From positions 1 to 22,079 of the forward strand of contig WQTQ01000208.1 of NCBI GenBank assembly GCA_009786175.1: a stretch of DNA of 22,079 bases, read 5' to 3'. The first letter of the stretch is position 1. Every line of letters starts with the position of its first letter. This document shows positions 15,237 to 22,079 of the stretch, piece after piece. The position numbers were made by a program, and so were the translations under genes. Source of the DNA: Bacillota bacterium. Lineage in GTDB: Bacteria; Bacillota_A; Clostridia; Lachnospirales; WQUN01. The notes under the pieces were generated by a model. That model searched no databases and was not told the DNA's origin. It saw only the letters and a list, made by a program, of their open reading frames with translations.

Positions 15237-15704
15237 ATGAGCGAAGTTGAAAAAAGGTTGAATGAATTGGGCTGCAAATTGCCCCGGCCCCCGGCAAAAG
15301 GCGGCGTGTACACGCCGTGTAAATTGTTTTGCGGCGGCAAGCTTGCTTATGTATCCGGCTGCGGGCCGATGATTGACGGTGTAAATATTACAGGGAAAGT
15401 CGGATTGGATGTATCTTTGGAAGACGCGCAAACAGCGGCGCGGAACGCAATGTTAAATGTGCTTGCGGTGTTAAAGGCCACAATAGGCAACTTGGATTTG
15501 GTAAAAGACTGCGTAAAGGCAACTGTGTTTATAAACAGTGCGGATAATTTTTACGACCAGCCAAAAGCAGCCAATGCGGCCACAGAGTTGTTAGTCGCAA
15601 TTTTTGGCGAAGAACGGGGCTGCCCGTCACGCTCTGCAATTGGCGTAAATGTGCTGCCCGGCGACATTACGGCAGAAATTGAAATGCTTGTGGAACTTGT
15701 GTAA
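15237..15704 (+). CDS. RidA (YjgF/YER057c/UK114) family enamine/imine deaminase
   Basis: A 155-residue RidA-family protein. Seen: 'LFCGGKLAYVSGCGPMIDG', 'GKVGLDVSLEDAQTAARNAMLNVLAVLKATIGNLDLVKDCVKATVFINSADNFYDQPKAANAATELLVAIFGEERGCPSRSAIGVNVLPGDITAEIEMLVEL', i.e. the chorismate-mutase-like trimer fold with the substrate-binding arginine in 'PSRSAIGV' and the acid in 'AEIEM'. The cysteine found two residues after that arginine in E. coli RidA is alanine here, and the N-terminus is about 25 residues longer, so it belongs to a distinct subgroup. RidA proteins hydrolyse reactive enamines/imines such as 2-aminoacrylate released by PLP enzymes. Start: AAGGAG eight bases before ATG 15237. It is probably co-transcribed with the preceding PLP lyase. 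Confidence 0.92.
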   Translation: MSEVEKRLNELGCKLPRPPAKGGVYTPCKLFCGGKLAYVSGCGPMIDGVNITGKVGLDVSLEDAQTAARNAMLNVLAVLKATIGNLDLVKDCVKATVFINSADNFYDQPKAANAATELLVAIFGEERGCPSRSAIGVNVLPGDITAEIEMLVELV

Positions 15705-15746
15705 AATAAAAAGTACAGGCCTTCGGGTTGCCGAAAGCCTGTACTT
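15702..15746 (-). terminator. Rho-independent terminator of tRNA-Leu
   Basis: A 16-base stem with one mismatch (15746-15731 pairs with 15726-15711), a four-base loop, and, on the minus strand, a T-rich tail TTTTTATTTT (15710-15701). It is well formed for the minus strand and lies right after the tRNA. On the plus strand the stem lacks a T-run but could still block transcripts coming from the RidA gene, which ends at 15704. Confidence 0.85.
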
Positions 15747-15751
15747 ATGCG

Positions 15752-15835
15752 TGCCCAAGACCGGAATCGAACCGGTACGGGCCGAAGCCCACGGGATTTT
15801 AAGTCCCGGGCGTCTACCTATTCCGCCACTTGGGC
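15752..15835 (-). tRNA. tRNA-Leu (anticodon UAA)
   Basis: An 84-base class II tRNA. Seen on the minus strand: acceptor arms GCCCAAG/CTTGGGC, a D-arm with GCG/CGC stem and GG in the loop, anticodon stem CGGGA/TCCCG with loop CTTAAAA (anticodon TAA), a long variable arm GGGC-TTCG-GCCC, and T-arm ACCGG-TTCGATT-CCGGT. The discriminator base is A (15752). The 3' CCA is not encoded (the genome reads CGC), so it must be added by nucleotidyltransferase. It decodes the UUA leucine codon. Confidence 0.97.
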
Positions 15836-15863
15836 AGACGAAGTGAATCGCCTTGCGGTAGAT

Positions 15864-15892
15864 AGTATACTCTATAAATTAGATTTACGCAA
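15864..15892 (-). promoter_or_regulatory. SigA promoter of tRNA-Leu
   Basis: On the minus strand TTGCGT (15892-15887), a 17-base spacer and TATACT (15869-15864), 28 bases before the mature tRNA 5' end. Spacing is optimal, and a short 5' leader for RNase P is predicted. Confidence 0.75.
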
Positions 15893-15939
15893 CGGTGAAT
15901 TTTGTTCGATAAAATTTATTCCAATTGAGAGGGAACAAG

Positions 15940-16491
15940 ATGATGAAAGTTCTTATTGTTGTAGATATGCAAAACGATTTTATTGACGGCGCGCTGGGCA
16001 CGGCGGAAGCCGTTGCAATTGTAGACAATGTGGTAAAGCGCGTAGAAAGTTCTGCCGGTGAACTGATTTTATTTACACAGGATACCCACCAAAGTAACTA
16101 CCTGCAGACAAGCGAAGGCAAGAAGCTGCCGGTGCCCCACTGTATTGAAGGTACAGACGGCTGGCAGATAAACGAGCGTGTATTTAATGTGTGGAGGAAC
16201 AATAAAAATACAGTCCGGCTGCCGGAATTGCCGAATAACACCTTTAAAAAACCTGTCTTCGGCAGTGTTGATTTGATGGAATTCTTAACGTCCCGGGAAA
16301 AGGAAATTACAGAAATTGAAGTTTTAGGCCTGTGTACGGACATTTGTGTAATCTCTAATGCGATAATGATTAAAAATATCATGCCGGAGATAAAAATCAG
16401 CGTAAATTCTGCGTGCTGTGCAGGTGTTACCCCACAAAGCCACACAGAAGCACTTAATACAATGAAAATGTGCCAGATTGATGTTGAGTAG
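15940..16491 (+). CDS. Isochorismatase-fold cysteine hydrolase (nicotinamidase-like)
   Basis: A 183-residue cysteine hydrolase. Seen: 'VLIVVDMQNDFIDGALG' with catalytic D9, 'FTQDTHQSNYLQT..GKKLPVPHC' (D48, H50: the D-x-H metal-site region of nicotinamidases), a lysine in 'TFKKPVFGS' (K103 or K104) and the nucleophile in 'VLGLCTDICVISNA' (C136, the GL.TD.CV motif). The Asp-Lys-Cys triad is therefore complete. Conversion of nicotinamide to nicotinate for NAD salvage is the likeliest activity, but related amidases act on other amides, so the gene name pncA is withheld. Two ATGs in tandem (15940, 15943) follow AGAGGG; either gives an acceptable spacing. It is transcribed away from the tRNA gene and converges on spoIIE with an eight-base gap; no terminator was seen between them. 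Confidence 0.88.
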   Translation: MMKVLIVVDMQNDFIDGALGTAEAVAIVDNVVKRVESSAGELILFTQDTHQSNYLQTSEGKKLPVPHCIEGTDGWQINERVFNVWRNNKNTVRLPELPNNTFKKPVFGSVDLMEFLTSREKEITEIEVLGLCTDICVISNAIMIKNIMPEIKISVNSACCAGVTPQSHTEALNTMKMCQIDVE

Positions 16492-16499
16492 GTTGAAAT

Positions 16500-18854
16500 T
16501 CACACCTTTTCCCAAACCCGCGCCGCAAGCACTGTCATGTCGTCTTTTGGCGTGCCTTCGGAACGGCGTACGGCTTCAAAAAGCAGGTGATCGGCCACAT
16601 CTTGCGGGTTGCCGTATCTACAATTTTTTAAAACGTACTTTATCCAATCTTCTTTGTCTGCTGAGGTTACGCCGTCGGTGGCCATAACAATTATGTCATC
16701 GTGTTTCAGATCCCGCTTGGTAACTTCCAAATCTACGTCGTTCAACATTCCAATGGGCAGGGAAGACGAGCGAATTACGGATACGTGCCCGCCCCGCATT
16801 ACATATGCTTCTGCCGCGCCAATTTTAATAAATTCCGCTTGCCCGGTGTATAAATCTACGGCGCAGATATCCAGTGTAGAGAAGCTTTCTTCGCTGCTTT
16901 TAAGCACCAGCACAGTATTTATCATGCGTACGGCAAGCTCTTTGTCAAAGCCGCTTTCGATAAAGTCTTCCAGTAGGCCCACGGTGGCAGCAGATTCCCG
17001 TCTTGCCCGCTCGCCGCTGCCCATACCGTCGGATAGGGCAAGCAGACATGACCCGTTGCGGAGTTCTATGGCGGAGTAACTGTCCCCGGAGCCTTTTGCA
17101 CTTTTAGCACGGTGGGCAACCCCGCTGGTTATGCGAAGTTTTTGGTCTTCCATAAAGCGAATGCGGCAAATGCCATTTTGTATATCGCAGTCTGCGCCTT
17201 CTATACGCATTTTACGCTTTAACACGGCATTTAGCACAGGAATCATTTCCTTTGTACAGGATTTTCTTCTCATGCAGGCCTTGTGGCTTATAGATACTTT
17301 GTACTTGCCCCCGTTGTCTTCCAGCACAATTACACTGGAAACTTCTACTTTCTGCCGCAGCAGTGCCATTATCATTTCTTCTTCCAACCCTTCGTGAAAG
17401 CGGAGCGACATATCTATTTCATCGGAAAGGCATTTTACAATGCCGGAAACCCCGTGTAGCTGCTGGCTTATAAGTTCGCGGGTTTCGCTTATGCGGTTGT
17501 GCCAGCGGAGGTCGTTTTTGTAAAGGTTGAAAACAGCGTTTAGTTCGCTAACCAGGGCTTCCGGGGTTTTACAACTGTTGTAAAATTGTTTATGCATGTC
17601 GTTTGTTGCTGCCGCGCCCCGGGCAGAGCAGGCGTTTAGCAAAGAATAAATTTGCTGGTGCGTATTGTACAAATCTTCTTCCCAGCACCGCTCCATGTTG
17701 GAGCAGCCGCCGCAAACACGTGATGCAACATCATCTACTAAAAGTGTGATGTCGTGCTTGTTTAATGCGGTTTTGGGGGTGGAAAGACCGCTGAATGTGT
17801 CTGCCAATTTTTCGAAGGCAGAGGCAAAGCTGTCTAAGCGGCGGGTGGTTTCTTCTTTTATTTTGTCCATGTAATCGTCCGCGCTGTCTAAAACCGGGTT
17901 AATGGCAGAAGCCACGTTAAAATAAAACGAATGAGGCGTTATAACAAAGGCCATTCCACCCGCAATAACCGCGTAAACCATAGAAAACCCAATCCAGGAC
18001 CGCGCCAGTATAAACACGGCAGCCCCGCCAATTATGCCTACGCCCGCAATAACTGCTGGCCGCCCCCACTGCCTTACAAAACCGCCGCCCAGGCCCGCAA
18101 GGCCAAGTATGGCCGCCCAAGAAGAATCCCAATACCCGGCCAAATGCAGAAACAGCCCAAGCAGCATCCCGGCTGCCGCAGACATAGATGCCCCGCCCTT
18201 AAAACTCACAATGCACAGCACATACACACAGAAAAATATCCGCAGGGGCATGGCACCTACGTAAATATCGCTTGCCCCGGCAATTACCCCCGCCAGTACA
18301 ATTGTAAGGGCAGTAATGTCTTCTCCGGAAAGAAGCTTTGCCCGCCGTCTGCGCCCCGTAAGAATTACATGGGCGCGCTTGAGAATAAGCGTTAGCCCCC
18401 CGGCCAATACAGTCTCTAAAATGGTTACTGTAAGCAAGAAAGGGCTTCTTCCGTAAGCCGTGGCAAAAATTAGCCCGGAAAAAAGTATTGCCCCTGCGGT
18501 TACAGCCGCCACGTATGGCAGTTTTAGCCATTGGCGCACTTCCTCCCGGGTTATGCGCGTCATTAAGAAATAGTACGTACACAGCATGCTAATTGCCAAA
18601 AGGTAACGCATGGTTAGTAATTGACCCAAACGTGTCAAAAGCCCTAATGCCAAGAATGTGGCCGTTAAGTAGAACCCCTTGCCCGCGCCCATAAACACCG
18701 CAAGAAACGGCAGTGCCAATGGGCTTACAAATGTAAAAACCATGGCCCGTCCAATAAAAAAACCAAATACGCCTACTAAGGCAGAAGCAATGTCATTTTT
18801 GTTTATAAGCGGCTTACCTCTTGCTGCTACCTGCGGTTTCGCGCCGAAATTCAT
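16500..18854 (-). CDS. spoIIE: Stage II sporulation protein E, PP2C-type phosphatase
   Basis: A 784-residue membrane phosphatase that dephosphorylates SpoIIAA to release sigma-F in the forespore and interacts with the division machinery. Seen: a hydrophobic N-terminal third with about ten membrane segments (roughly 25-310), a cytoplasmic linker with a cysteine cluster ('RVCGGCSNMERCWEED'), and a C-terminal PP2C/SpoIIE domain with 'LALSDGMGSGERARRESA' (metal aspartate D609), 'DICAVDLYTGQAEFIKIGAAEAYV', 'SSSLPIGML', 'IIVMATDGVTSA' (D727) and 'KDDMTVLAARV' (D771, D772). Length is close to the Bacillus protein (827). I place the start at ATG 18854, with AGGGG eight bases upstream. A longer frame from ATG 18962 has no ribosome site and would include the promoter. 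This gene marks the organism as an endospore former. Confidence 0.95.
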   Translation of the reverse strand: MNFGAKPQVAARGKPLINKNDIASALVGVFGFFIGRAMVFTFVSPLALPFLAVFMGAGKGFYLTATFLALGLLTRLGQLLTMRYLLAISMLCTYYFLMTRITREEVRQWLKLPYVAAVTAGAILFSGLIFATAYGRSPFLLTVTILETVLAGGLTLILKRAHVILTGRRRRAKLLSGEDITALTIVLAGVIAGASDIYVGAMPLRIFFCVYVLCIVSFKGGASMSAAAGMLLGLFLHLAGYWDSSWAAILGLAGLGGGFVRQWGRPAVIAGVGIIGGAAVFILARSWIGFSMVYAVIAGGMAFVITPHSFYFNVASAINPVLDSADDYMDKIKEETTRRLDSFASAFEKLADTFSGLSTPKTALNKHDITLLVDDVASRVCGGCSNMERCWEEDLYNTHQQIYSLLNACSARGAAATNDMHKQFYNSCKTPEALVSELNAVFNLYKNDLRWHNRISETRELISQQLHGVSGIVKCLSDEIDMSLRFHEGLEEEMIMALLRQKVEVSSVIVLEDNGGKYKVSISHKACMRRKSCTKEMIPVLNAVLKRKMRIEGADCDIQNGICRIRFMEDQKLRITSGVAHRAKSAKGSGDSYSAIELRNGSCLLALSDGMGSGERARRESAATVGLLEDFIESGFDKELAVRMINTVLVLKSSEESFSTLDICAVDLYTGQAEFIKIGAAEAYVMRGGHVSVIRSSSLPIGMLNDVDLEVTKRDLKHDDIIVMATDGVTSADKEDWIKYVLKNCRYGNPQDVADHLLFEAVRRSEGTPKDDMTVLAARVWEKV

Positions 18855-18892
18855 ACAAATCGCCCCTAGCATTATCATGTCTGCTAAGGGCG

Positions 18893-18926
18893 ATTCTACT
18901 ACCATGTCGATGTGTGTTTTGTCAAA
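18893..18926 (-). promoter_or_regulatory. Spo0A-activated SigA promoter of spoIIE with a 0A box
   Basis: On the minus strand a perfect TTGACA (18925-18920), a 21-base spacer and TAGAAT (18898-18893). The -35 is embedded in TTTGTCAAA read on the plus strand (18918-18926), close to the Spo0A box TTTGTCRAA. Over-long spacers of 21-22 bases with 0A boxes at the -35 are the known design of the Bacillus spoIIE and spoIIG promoters. Predicted start near 18886, leader about 32 bases. Confidence 0.65.
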
Positions 18927-18973
18927 TGTTGGATAGACTGCCAGGGAAAGTAATGACGGCATTCGGCATTTGC

Positions 18974-19762
18974 CTACGCCCAGTGGTGGAAATTTTTTGC
19001 TATAAAATCAATCTCTTTAATGTAAAAATCTTGGTGGCCTTCCGCTTTCATCTGTATAAACGCGGGGTTGCCTTTTTCGCATTCCTCATCAAAAAGTTTG
19101 ACAAGGGAGGTCAGACGCAGAATTACATATTTTTTTATGTCAATACCGGCCCCGTATTCGTCCAGGAATGTTTTTAGCAGAATTTTTCTTTCCCTGCTGT
19201 CTCTTGCCTGTTCGTAATCCCGGTAGGTGCAAAGGTCATAACAATACACCTGCCTACTTAGCGGTACAAAACGATATACCGCAAAAGCAATGTCCCACTC
19301 CCTTGGCGCGGGGCAGGCCACATCAAAATCTATTAGGCCAACGGGCAAATTATTTTCGAATGTAACATTGTACGGGGCAAAATCGTTATGGCAAATTACT
19401 TCCTTTGGCAAATCTCCGTCGTAACGAAGGAACCAGACATCATCTTCCAGCCCGGCAAAATCAACTGTCGCGTCATGGAGTTTACGCAGCATAACAGCGG
19501 CCTGCTTGACAATTGCAATTTTCTCCGAAATATCTCTGACTTGCAGGTAGTCGTCCCAGGTTTCACCATTCATAAAAGACAGCATTTCCCTGCCGTTTTC
19601 GTCAAACCCCAATGCTTTGGGGCAAAAGGAAATATTTTTGGCCTCCAAATGCTTTAAAAACCGCTGTATTGTCGCACTTTGTGGCTTGGCTTCTTTGTAA
19701 ACAACTTTGCCGTCTGTGGTAATGACGGACATGTTGCCGCCTGTCAACTCGTGTTCAATCAT
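18974..19762 (-). CDS. Aminoglycoside phosphotransferase (APH)-fold small-molecule kinase
   Basis: A 262-residue kinase of the APH/choline-kinase fold. Seen: N-lobe 'GGNMSVITTDGKVVYKEAKP' with a likely ATP-binding lysine, hinge 'LSFMNGETWDDYL', catalytic loop 'VICHNDFAPYN' (H125, D127, N132) and metal-binding 'VGLIDFDVA' (D145). Family members phosphorylate hydroxyl groups of aminoglycosides, choline, homoserine, methylthioribose and other small molecules. Nothing here points to antibiotic resistance, and chromosomal copies of this kind are mostly of unknown substrate. The start at ATG 19762 follows GGGTGAT, matching the 3' part of the ribosome-binding consensus. It lies 119 bases upstream of spoIIE on the same strand; spoIIE has its own promoter in that gap. 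Confidence 0.85.
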   Translation of the reverse strand: MIEHELTGGNMSVITTDGKVVYKEAKPQSATIQRFLKHLEAKNISFCPKALGFDENGREMLSFMNGETWDDYLQVRDISEKIAIVKQAAVMLRKLHDATVDFAGLEDDVWFLRYDGDLPKEVICHNDFAPYNVTFENNLPVGLIDFDVACPAPREWDIAFAVYRFVPLSRQVYCYDLCTYRDYEQARDSRERKILLKTFLDEYGAGIDIKKYVILRLTSLVKLFDEECEKGNPAFIQMKAEGHQDFYIKEIDFIAKNFHHWA

Positions 19763-19791
19763 CTAATCACCCAATCTAATTTATTGCCGTA

Positions 19792-19820
19792 ATTATAAGT
19801 TAATTCCCGCCCATATTCAA
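19792..19820 (-). promoter_or_regulatory. SigA promoter of the APH-fold kinase
   Basis: On the minus strand TTGAAT (19820-19815), a 17-base spacer and a perfect TATAAT (19797-19792), 29 bases before the ATG at 19762. Confidence 0.65.
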
Positions 19821-19823
19821 TTA

Positions 19824-19852
19824 TTGACAATCCAGTTTTAATGTGAAACAAT
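19824..19852 (+). promoter_or_regulatory. Possible promoter of the sugar isomerase pair
   Basis: A perfect TTGACA (19824-19829), a 17-base spacer and a poor -10 AACAAT (19847-19852). The -35 is only three bases from the divergent kinase -35, so the two units may be co-regulated. The weak -10 suggests a need for an activator, or that the true -10 is the CATAAT at 19859-19864. Confidence 0.4.
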
Positions 19853-19899
19853 GGCAAACATAATCACCGTTGGTGTAAATACACGAAGGAGATGAGACA

Positions 19900-20751
19900 A
19901 TGTACAAATCATTAAGCATTGGCCATGTAGGAATTAAAACAGACGGCTTTGAACAAACTCTTGCCATTGCCAAAAAGTACGGCTATGGGGCAGTAAGTTA
20001 CAGCTTAGACTCTTTAGAGGCAGAAGGGCTGGATACATACAAAGCCCTTGACCTAATGGGACAGTATGGAATTATCTTATCCGATTTTGGCTTGCCCGTG
20101 GACATTACGTCCAGGGAAGCATTTAACAACAGTTTTCCCAAACTGGAAACTAAAGCAAGAGCCGCAGCAAAGTTGGGCATTCACCGGTGCTGTACATGGA
20201 TGATGAGTTCCTCCGGTGAATATGAATACGCGGAAAATTTCAAGTTTCACACATGGATGTTTAGGCTGATTGCCGAAGTGTTAAAAGAGTACGACATTTT
20301 ATTTGGCGTAGAATTTCTTGGGCCAAAACACATAGTTACGGCAAATAAGTATCCGTTTATCCACACAATTGATAATATGCTTGAATTATGCGACGCTGTT
20401 GGTACGGGCAATGTGGGCTTGTTACTGGATTCTCACCACTGTTACGCTTCCGGCCTTAAAGGCGGAGAATTTGCAAAGCATATCCGTAACGAAAAAGACA
20501 TTGTTCTTGTCCATATTAATGACGTAGACCCTAATGTGCCGATAGACGAAGTAAAAGACTTCCCCCGTTTTTACCCCGGCGAGCCCGGCAGCGGCGGTAA
20601 TAACCTGCACTGCTTTATGAACGCCTTAAAAGACCTGAAATACACCGGCCCTGTTGTAGTAGAGCCTTTTAGCCAAGGCCTTAAAGGGTTGGATAACGAC
20701 ACAATTGCAAAAATAATTTCCGAAAGCACAGATTCCGTTTGGCCTAAATAG
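19900..20751 (+). CDS. Sugar phosphate isomerase/epimerase (xylose-isomerase-like TIM barrel)
   Basis: A 283-residue AP-endonuclease-2-type TIM barrel of the sugar isomerase/epimerase superfamily (IolE/IolH/ketose-epimerase-like). The typical metal ligands are visible: E138 in 'FGVEFLGP', D177 in 'GLLLDSHHCY', H205 in 'IVLVHINDVD' and E255 in 'PVVVEPFS', with H180 as a further candidate. Such enzymes interconvert or dehydrate ketoses, inositols or related sugars; the substrate here is unknown. AAGGAG precedes the ATG by eight bases. The next gene, a fucose-isomerase-like protein, begins 18 bases downstream after a strong AGGAGG, so the two probably form one catabolic unit. Confidence 0.85.
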   Translation: MYKSLSIGHVGIKTDGFEQTLAIAKKYGYGAVSYSLDSLEAEGLDTYKALDLMGQYGIILSDFGLPVDITSREAFNNSFPKLETKARAAAKLGIHRCCTWMMSSSGEYEYAENFKFHTWMFRLIAEVLKEYDILFGVEFLGPKHIVTANKYPFIHTIDNMLELCDAVGTGNVGLLLDSHHCYASGLKGGEFAKHIRNEKDIVLVHINDVDPNVPIDEVKDFPRFYPGEPGSGGNNLHCFMNALKDLKYTGPVVVEPFSQGLKGLDNDTIAKIISESTDSVWPK

Positions 20752-20769
20752 GCAGTAGGAGGTTGCGGT

Positions 20770-22079
20770 ATGAGCAAAGGTTTTGCCCTAAAATTGGGCG
20801 TAGTACCCGTTAAGCGGGGCGTTGGTTTTACGTCTGCAGAAAACTGCCTTATCACAAAAAACAATGCCATGGCGGCGTTAAAAGAAATAAACCACCCCGT
20901 AGAACTTGTAACAATTGATGATGTGGTGCAGGACGGCATTGCCACAGACCCGGGCCAGGTTGACACTGTAACTGCTTACCTAAAGTCCAATGATGTGGAC
21001 GCGGTTTTTATCATTCACACAGATTTTGGTTCGGAAGAAGTTGTGGCCAAAGTAGGCAAAATAATGAAGCTGCCGCTTCTTTTGTGGGGCGAAAGGGACG
21101 ACGCCCCAAGCCCGGAAGGGGTGCGCATACGTGATACGCAGTGCGGTATTTTTGCGTCCTCTAAAGTGCTGGCCCGTTTTGGCGTGCCCTTTACGTATAT
21201 TGAAAATTGCAGGGCGGCAGACGCGCCTTTCCGCCAAGGCGTAGAAGATTTTTGCAGGGCCGCCGCGGTAACAAAGGTATTCCGCGGCAACCGTGCCACC
21301 GGCAGTGGCATGAAAATACTAAAAATAGGCGAAAGGCCGGACAGCTTTTTAAGCGTTATGAGCAGCGATGATGAACTGTTAAACAAATTTGGCATAGAAG
21401 TAGTGCCGCTGCCTATAAACCGCTTGGTTAACAAGGTAACGGCCCTAACGGGCGCGTCAACTCCGGAATTGCAAGCCTATGTAGACTGCCTTAAAACCCG
21501 CGTTGCTTACGAGAAATTCGGCGAGGAAAAATTGGCCACCCTGGCGGCAATGGTACTGGTAATCAAACAAGAAATGGATGATAAGCAAGCCGCCGCCGCT
21601 TCCATGGAGTGTTGGAACGGCCTGGCCGGTTTCTTTGGCTTTGTGCCGTGCCAGGTACTTGGCGAACTTACCGGCTTGGGCTACTCCGTTGCTTGCGAAG
21701 GCGACATATGCGGTGCGGTTACTGCCGCAATGGTACATGCCGCCGATTATAACCGCAGTATTTCCTTCTTCGCAGACCTTACCATGCGCCACCCCACCAA
21801 CGATAATGCCGAACTTTTGTGGCATTGCGGCCCGTTCCCTCACGCGCTTGTAAAAGAGCAGGAAAGCCCCTGGCTGGACGCCGGTGGGCGCGGTCAATGG
21901 TGCCTTAAAGACGGCGAGCTAACCATCGCCCGTTTTGATGGCATTGGCGGCGAATACTCTATGTTCCTTGGCAGTGGCAAAACCACCGACGGCCCAAAAT
22001 CCACAGGCACATATGTATGGATGGAAGTTGACGATTGGGTAAAATGGGAACGCAAACTGATAGAAGGGCCGTACATCCA
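20770..22079 (+). CDS. L-fucose/L-arabinose isomerase-like protein, 3' end outside window
   Basis: The frame is open from ATG 20770 to the last base (436 complete codons), so the gene is cut by the window edge. The start has AGGAGG seven bases upstream. N-terminal part: 'KLGVVPVKRG', then a Rossmann-like alpha/beta region ('VDAVFIIHTDFGSEEVVAKVG...LPLLLWGERDDA'), as in the N1/N2 domains of L-fucose isomerase. Later 'SMECWNGL' (E280), 'ACEGDICGAVT' (E310, D312) and 'LLWHCGPFP' (H352) look like the acidic and histidine metal ligands of the family, followed by a beta-rich C-terminal domain ('GELTIARFDGIGGEYSMFLG'). An aldose-ketose isomerase role is likely, but the true sugar is unknown and many homologues of this type are uncharacterised. 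Confidence 0.8.
   Translation, partial: MSKGFALKLGVVPVKRGVGFTSAENCLITKNNAMAALKEINHPVELVTIDDVVQDGIATDPGQVDTVTAYLKSNDVDAVFIIHTDFGSEEVVAKVGKIMKLPLLLWGERDDAPSPEGVRIRDTQCGIFASSKVLARFGVPFTYIENCRAADAPFRQGVEDFCRAAAVTKVFRGNRATGSGMKILKIGERPDSFLSVMSSDDELLNKFGIEVVPLPINRLVNKVTALTGASTPELQAYVDCLKTRVAYEKFGEEKLATLAAMVLVIKQEMDDKQAAAASMECWNGLAGFFGFVPCQVLGELTGLGYSVACEGDICGAVTAAMVHAADYNRSISFFADLTMRHPTNDNAELLWHCGPFPHALVKEQESPWLDAGGRGQWCLKDGELTIARFDGIGGEYSMFLGSGKTTDGPKSTGTYVWMEVDDWVKWERKLIEGPYI

Noticed and set aside
15649..15986. Plus-strand open frames across the tRNA gene
   Set aside because: They run through the RidA terminator hairpin and the reverse complement of tRNA-Leu; no ribosome site and no family resemblance.
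18855..18962. SpoIIE starting at ATG 18962
   Set aside because: There is no ribosome site, and the segment contains a Spo0A-type promoter; ATG 18854 has a good AGGGG site and a normal-length product.
18974..19762. Aminoglycoside resistance gene
   Set aside because: Only the general APH fold is visible; the context is chromosomal beside spoIIE, with no mobile element or resistance-specific motif.
1..22079. CRISPR arrays, insertion sequences, prophage genes, toxin-antitoxin or defence systems
   Set aside because: No spaced repeats, transposase, integrase or nuclease-toxin motifs were found on either strand; the content is mostly housekeeping and metabolic.

Overview
The window looks like a chromosomal segment of a spore-forming member of the Firmicutes, most likely class Clostridia. 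The reasons are a complete spoIIE with a Spo0A-type promoter, an Asp23-family gene leading a nusB-xseA-xseB-dxs-nadK-argR-recN block (the usual clostridial order), strong AGGAGG-like ribosome binding sites and a tRNA-Leu with no encoded CCA. No phage, insertion sequence, CRISPR array or defence island was seen, and no stretch longer than about 220 bases lacks a feature.

Layout. (1) 1-1677, plus: the 3' part of a GNAT acetyltransferase, then a decayed amidase pseudogene spread over three frames. (2) 1674-3631, minus: a cysteine desulfurase coupled by an ATGA overlap to a TtcA-like tRNA thiolase, probably a dedicated sulfur-relay pair. (3) 3769-5019, plus: an orphan uroporphyrinogen-decarboxylase-superfamily protein divergent from the desulfurase. 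(4) 5141-13633, plus: a tightly packed housekeeping operon of asp23, nusB, xseA, xseB, a divergent-PAP2 membrane protein, dxs, a membrane-anchored parvulin-like protein, nadK, argR and recN, driven by two tandem promoters. The ispA and tlyA genes often found in this operon are absent. (5) 13636-13893, minus: a small unknown gene convergent with recN; both stop codons lie in one perfect palindrome. (6) 14113-15704, plus: a zinc/PLP D-amino-acid lyase of the D-serine dehydratase/D-threonine aldolase family followed by a RidA-family protein. (7) 15752-15835, minus: tRNA-Leu(UAA) with its own promoter and terminator. (8) 15940-16491, plus: a nicotinamidase-like cysteine hydrolase. (9) 16500-19762, minus: spoIIE behind an APH-fold kinase. 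(10) 19900 to the end, plus: a sugar-phosphate isomerase/epimerase and a fucose-isomerase-like protein that runs off the window.

How the genes fit together. The central operon combines cell-envelope and isoprenoid supply (Asp23, PAP2-like, Dxs), RNA and DNA processing (NusB, ExoVII, RecN) and cofactor and arginine control (NadK, ArgR). The lyase-RidA pair makes chemical sense, because the lyase would release enamine/imine intermediates that RidA proteins hydrolyse. The two last genes look like a small sugar-catabolic unit.

I did not find a clearly new multi-gene system. The points most worth a second look are the amidase pseudogene, the apparently leaderless desulfurase transcript, the shared stop-codon palindrome after recN, the Spo0A promoter and corrected start of spoIIE, and the lyase-RidA pair.
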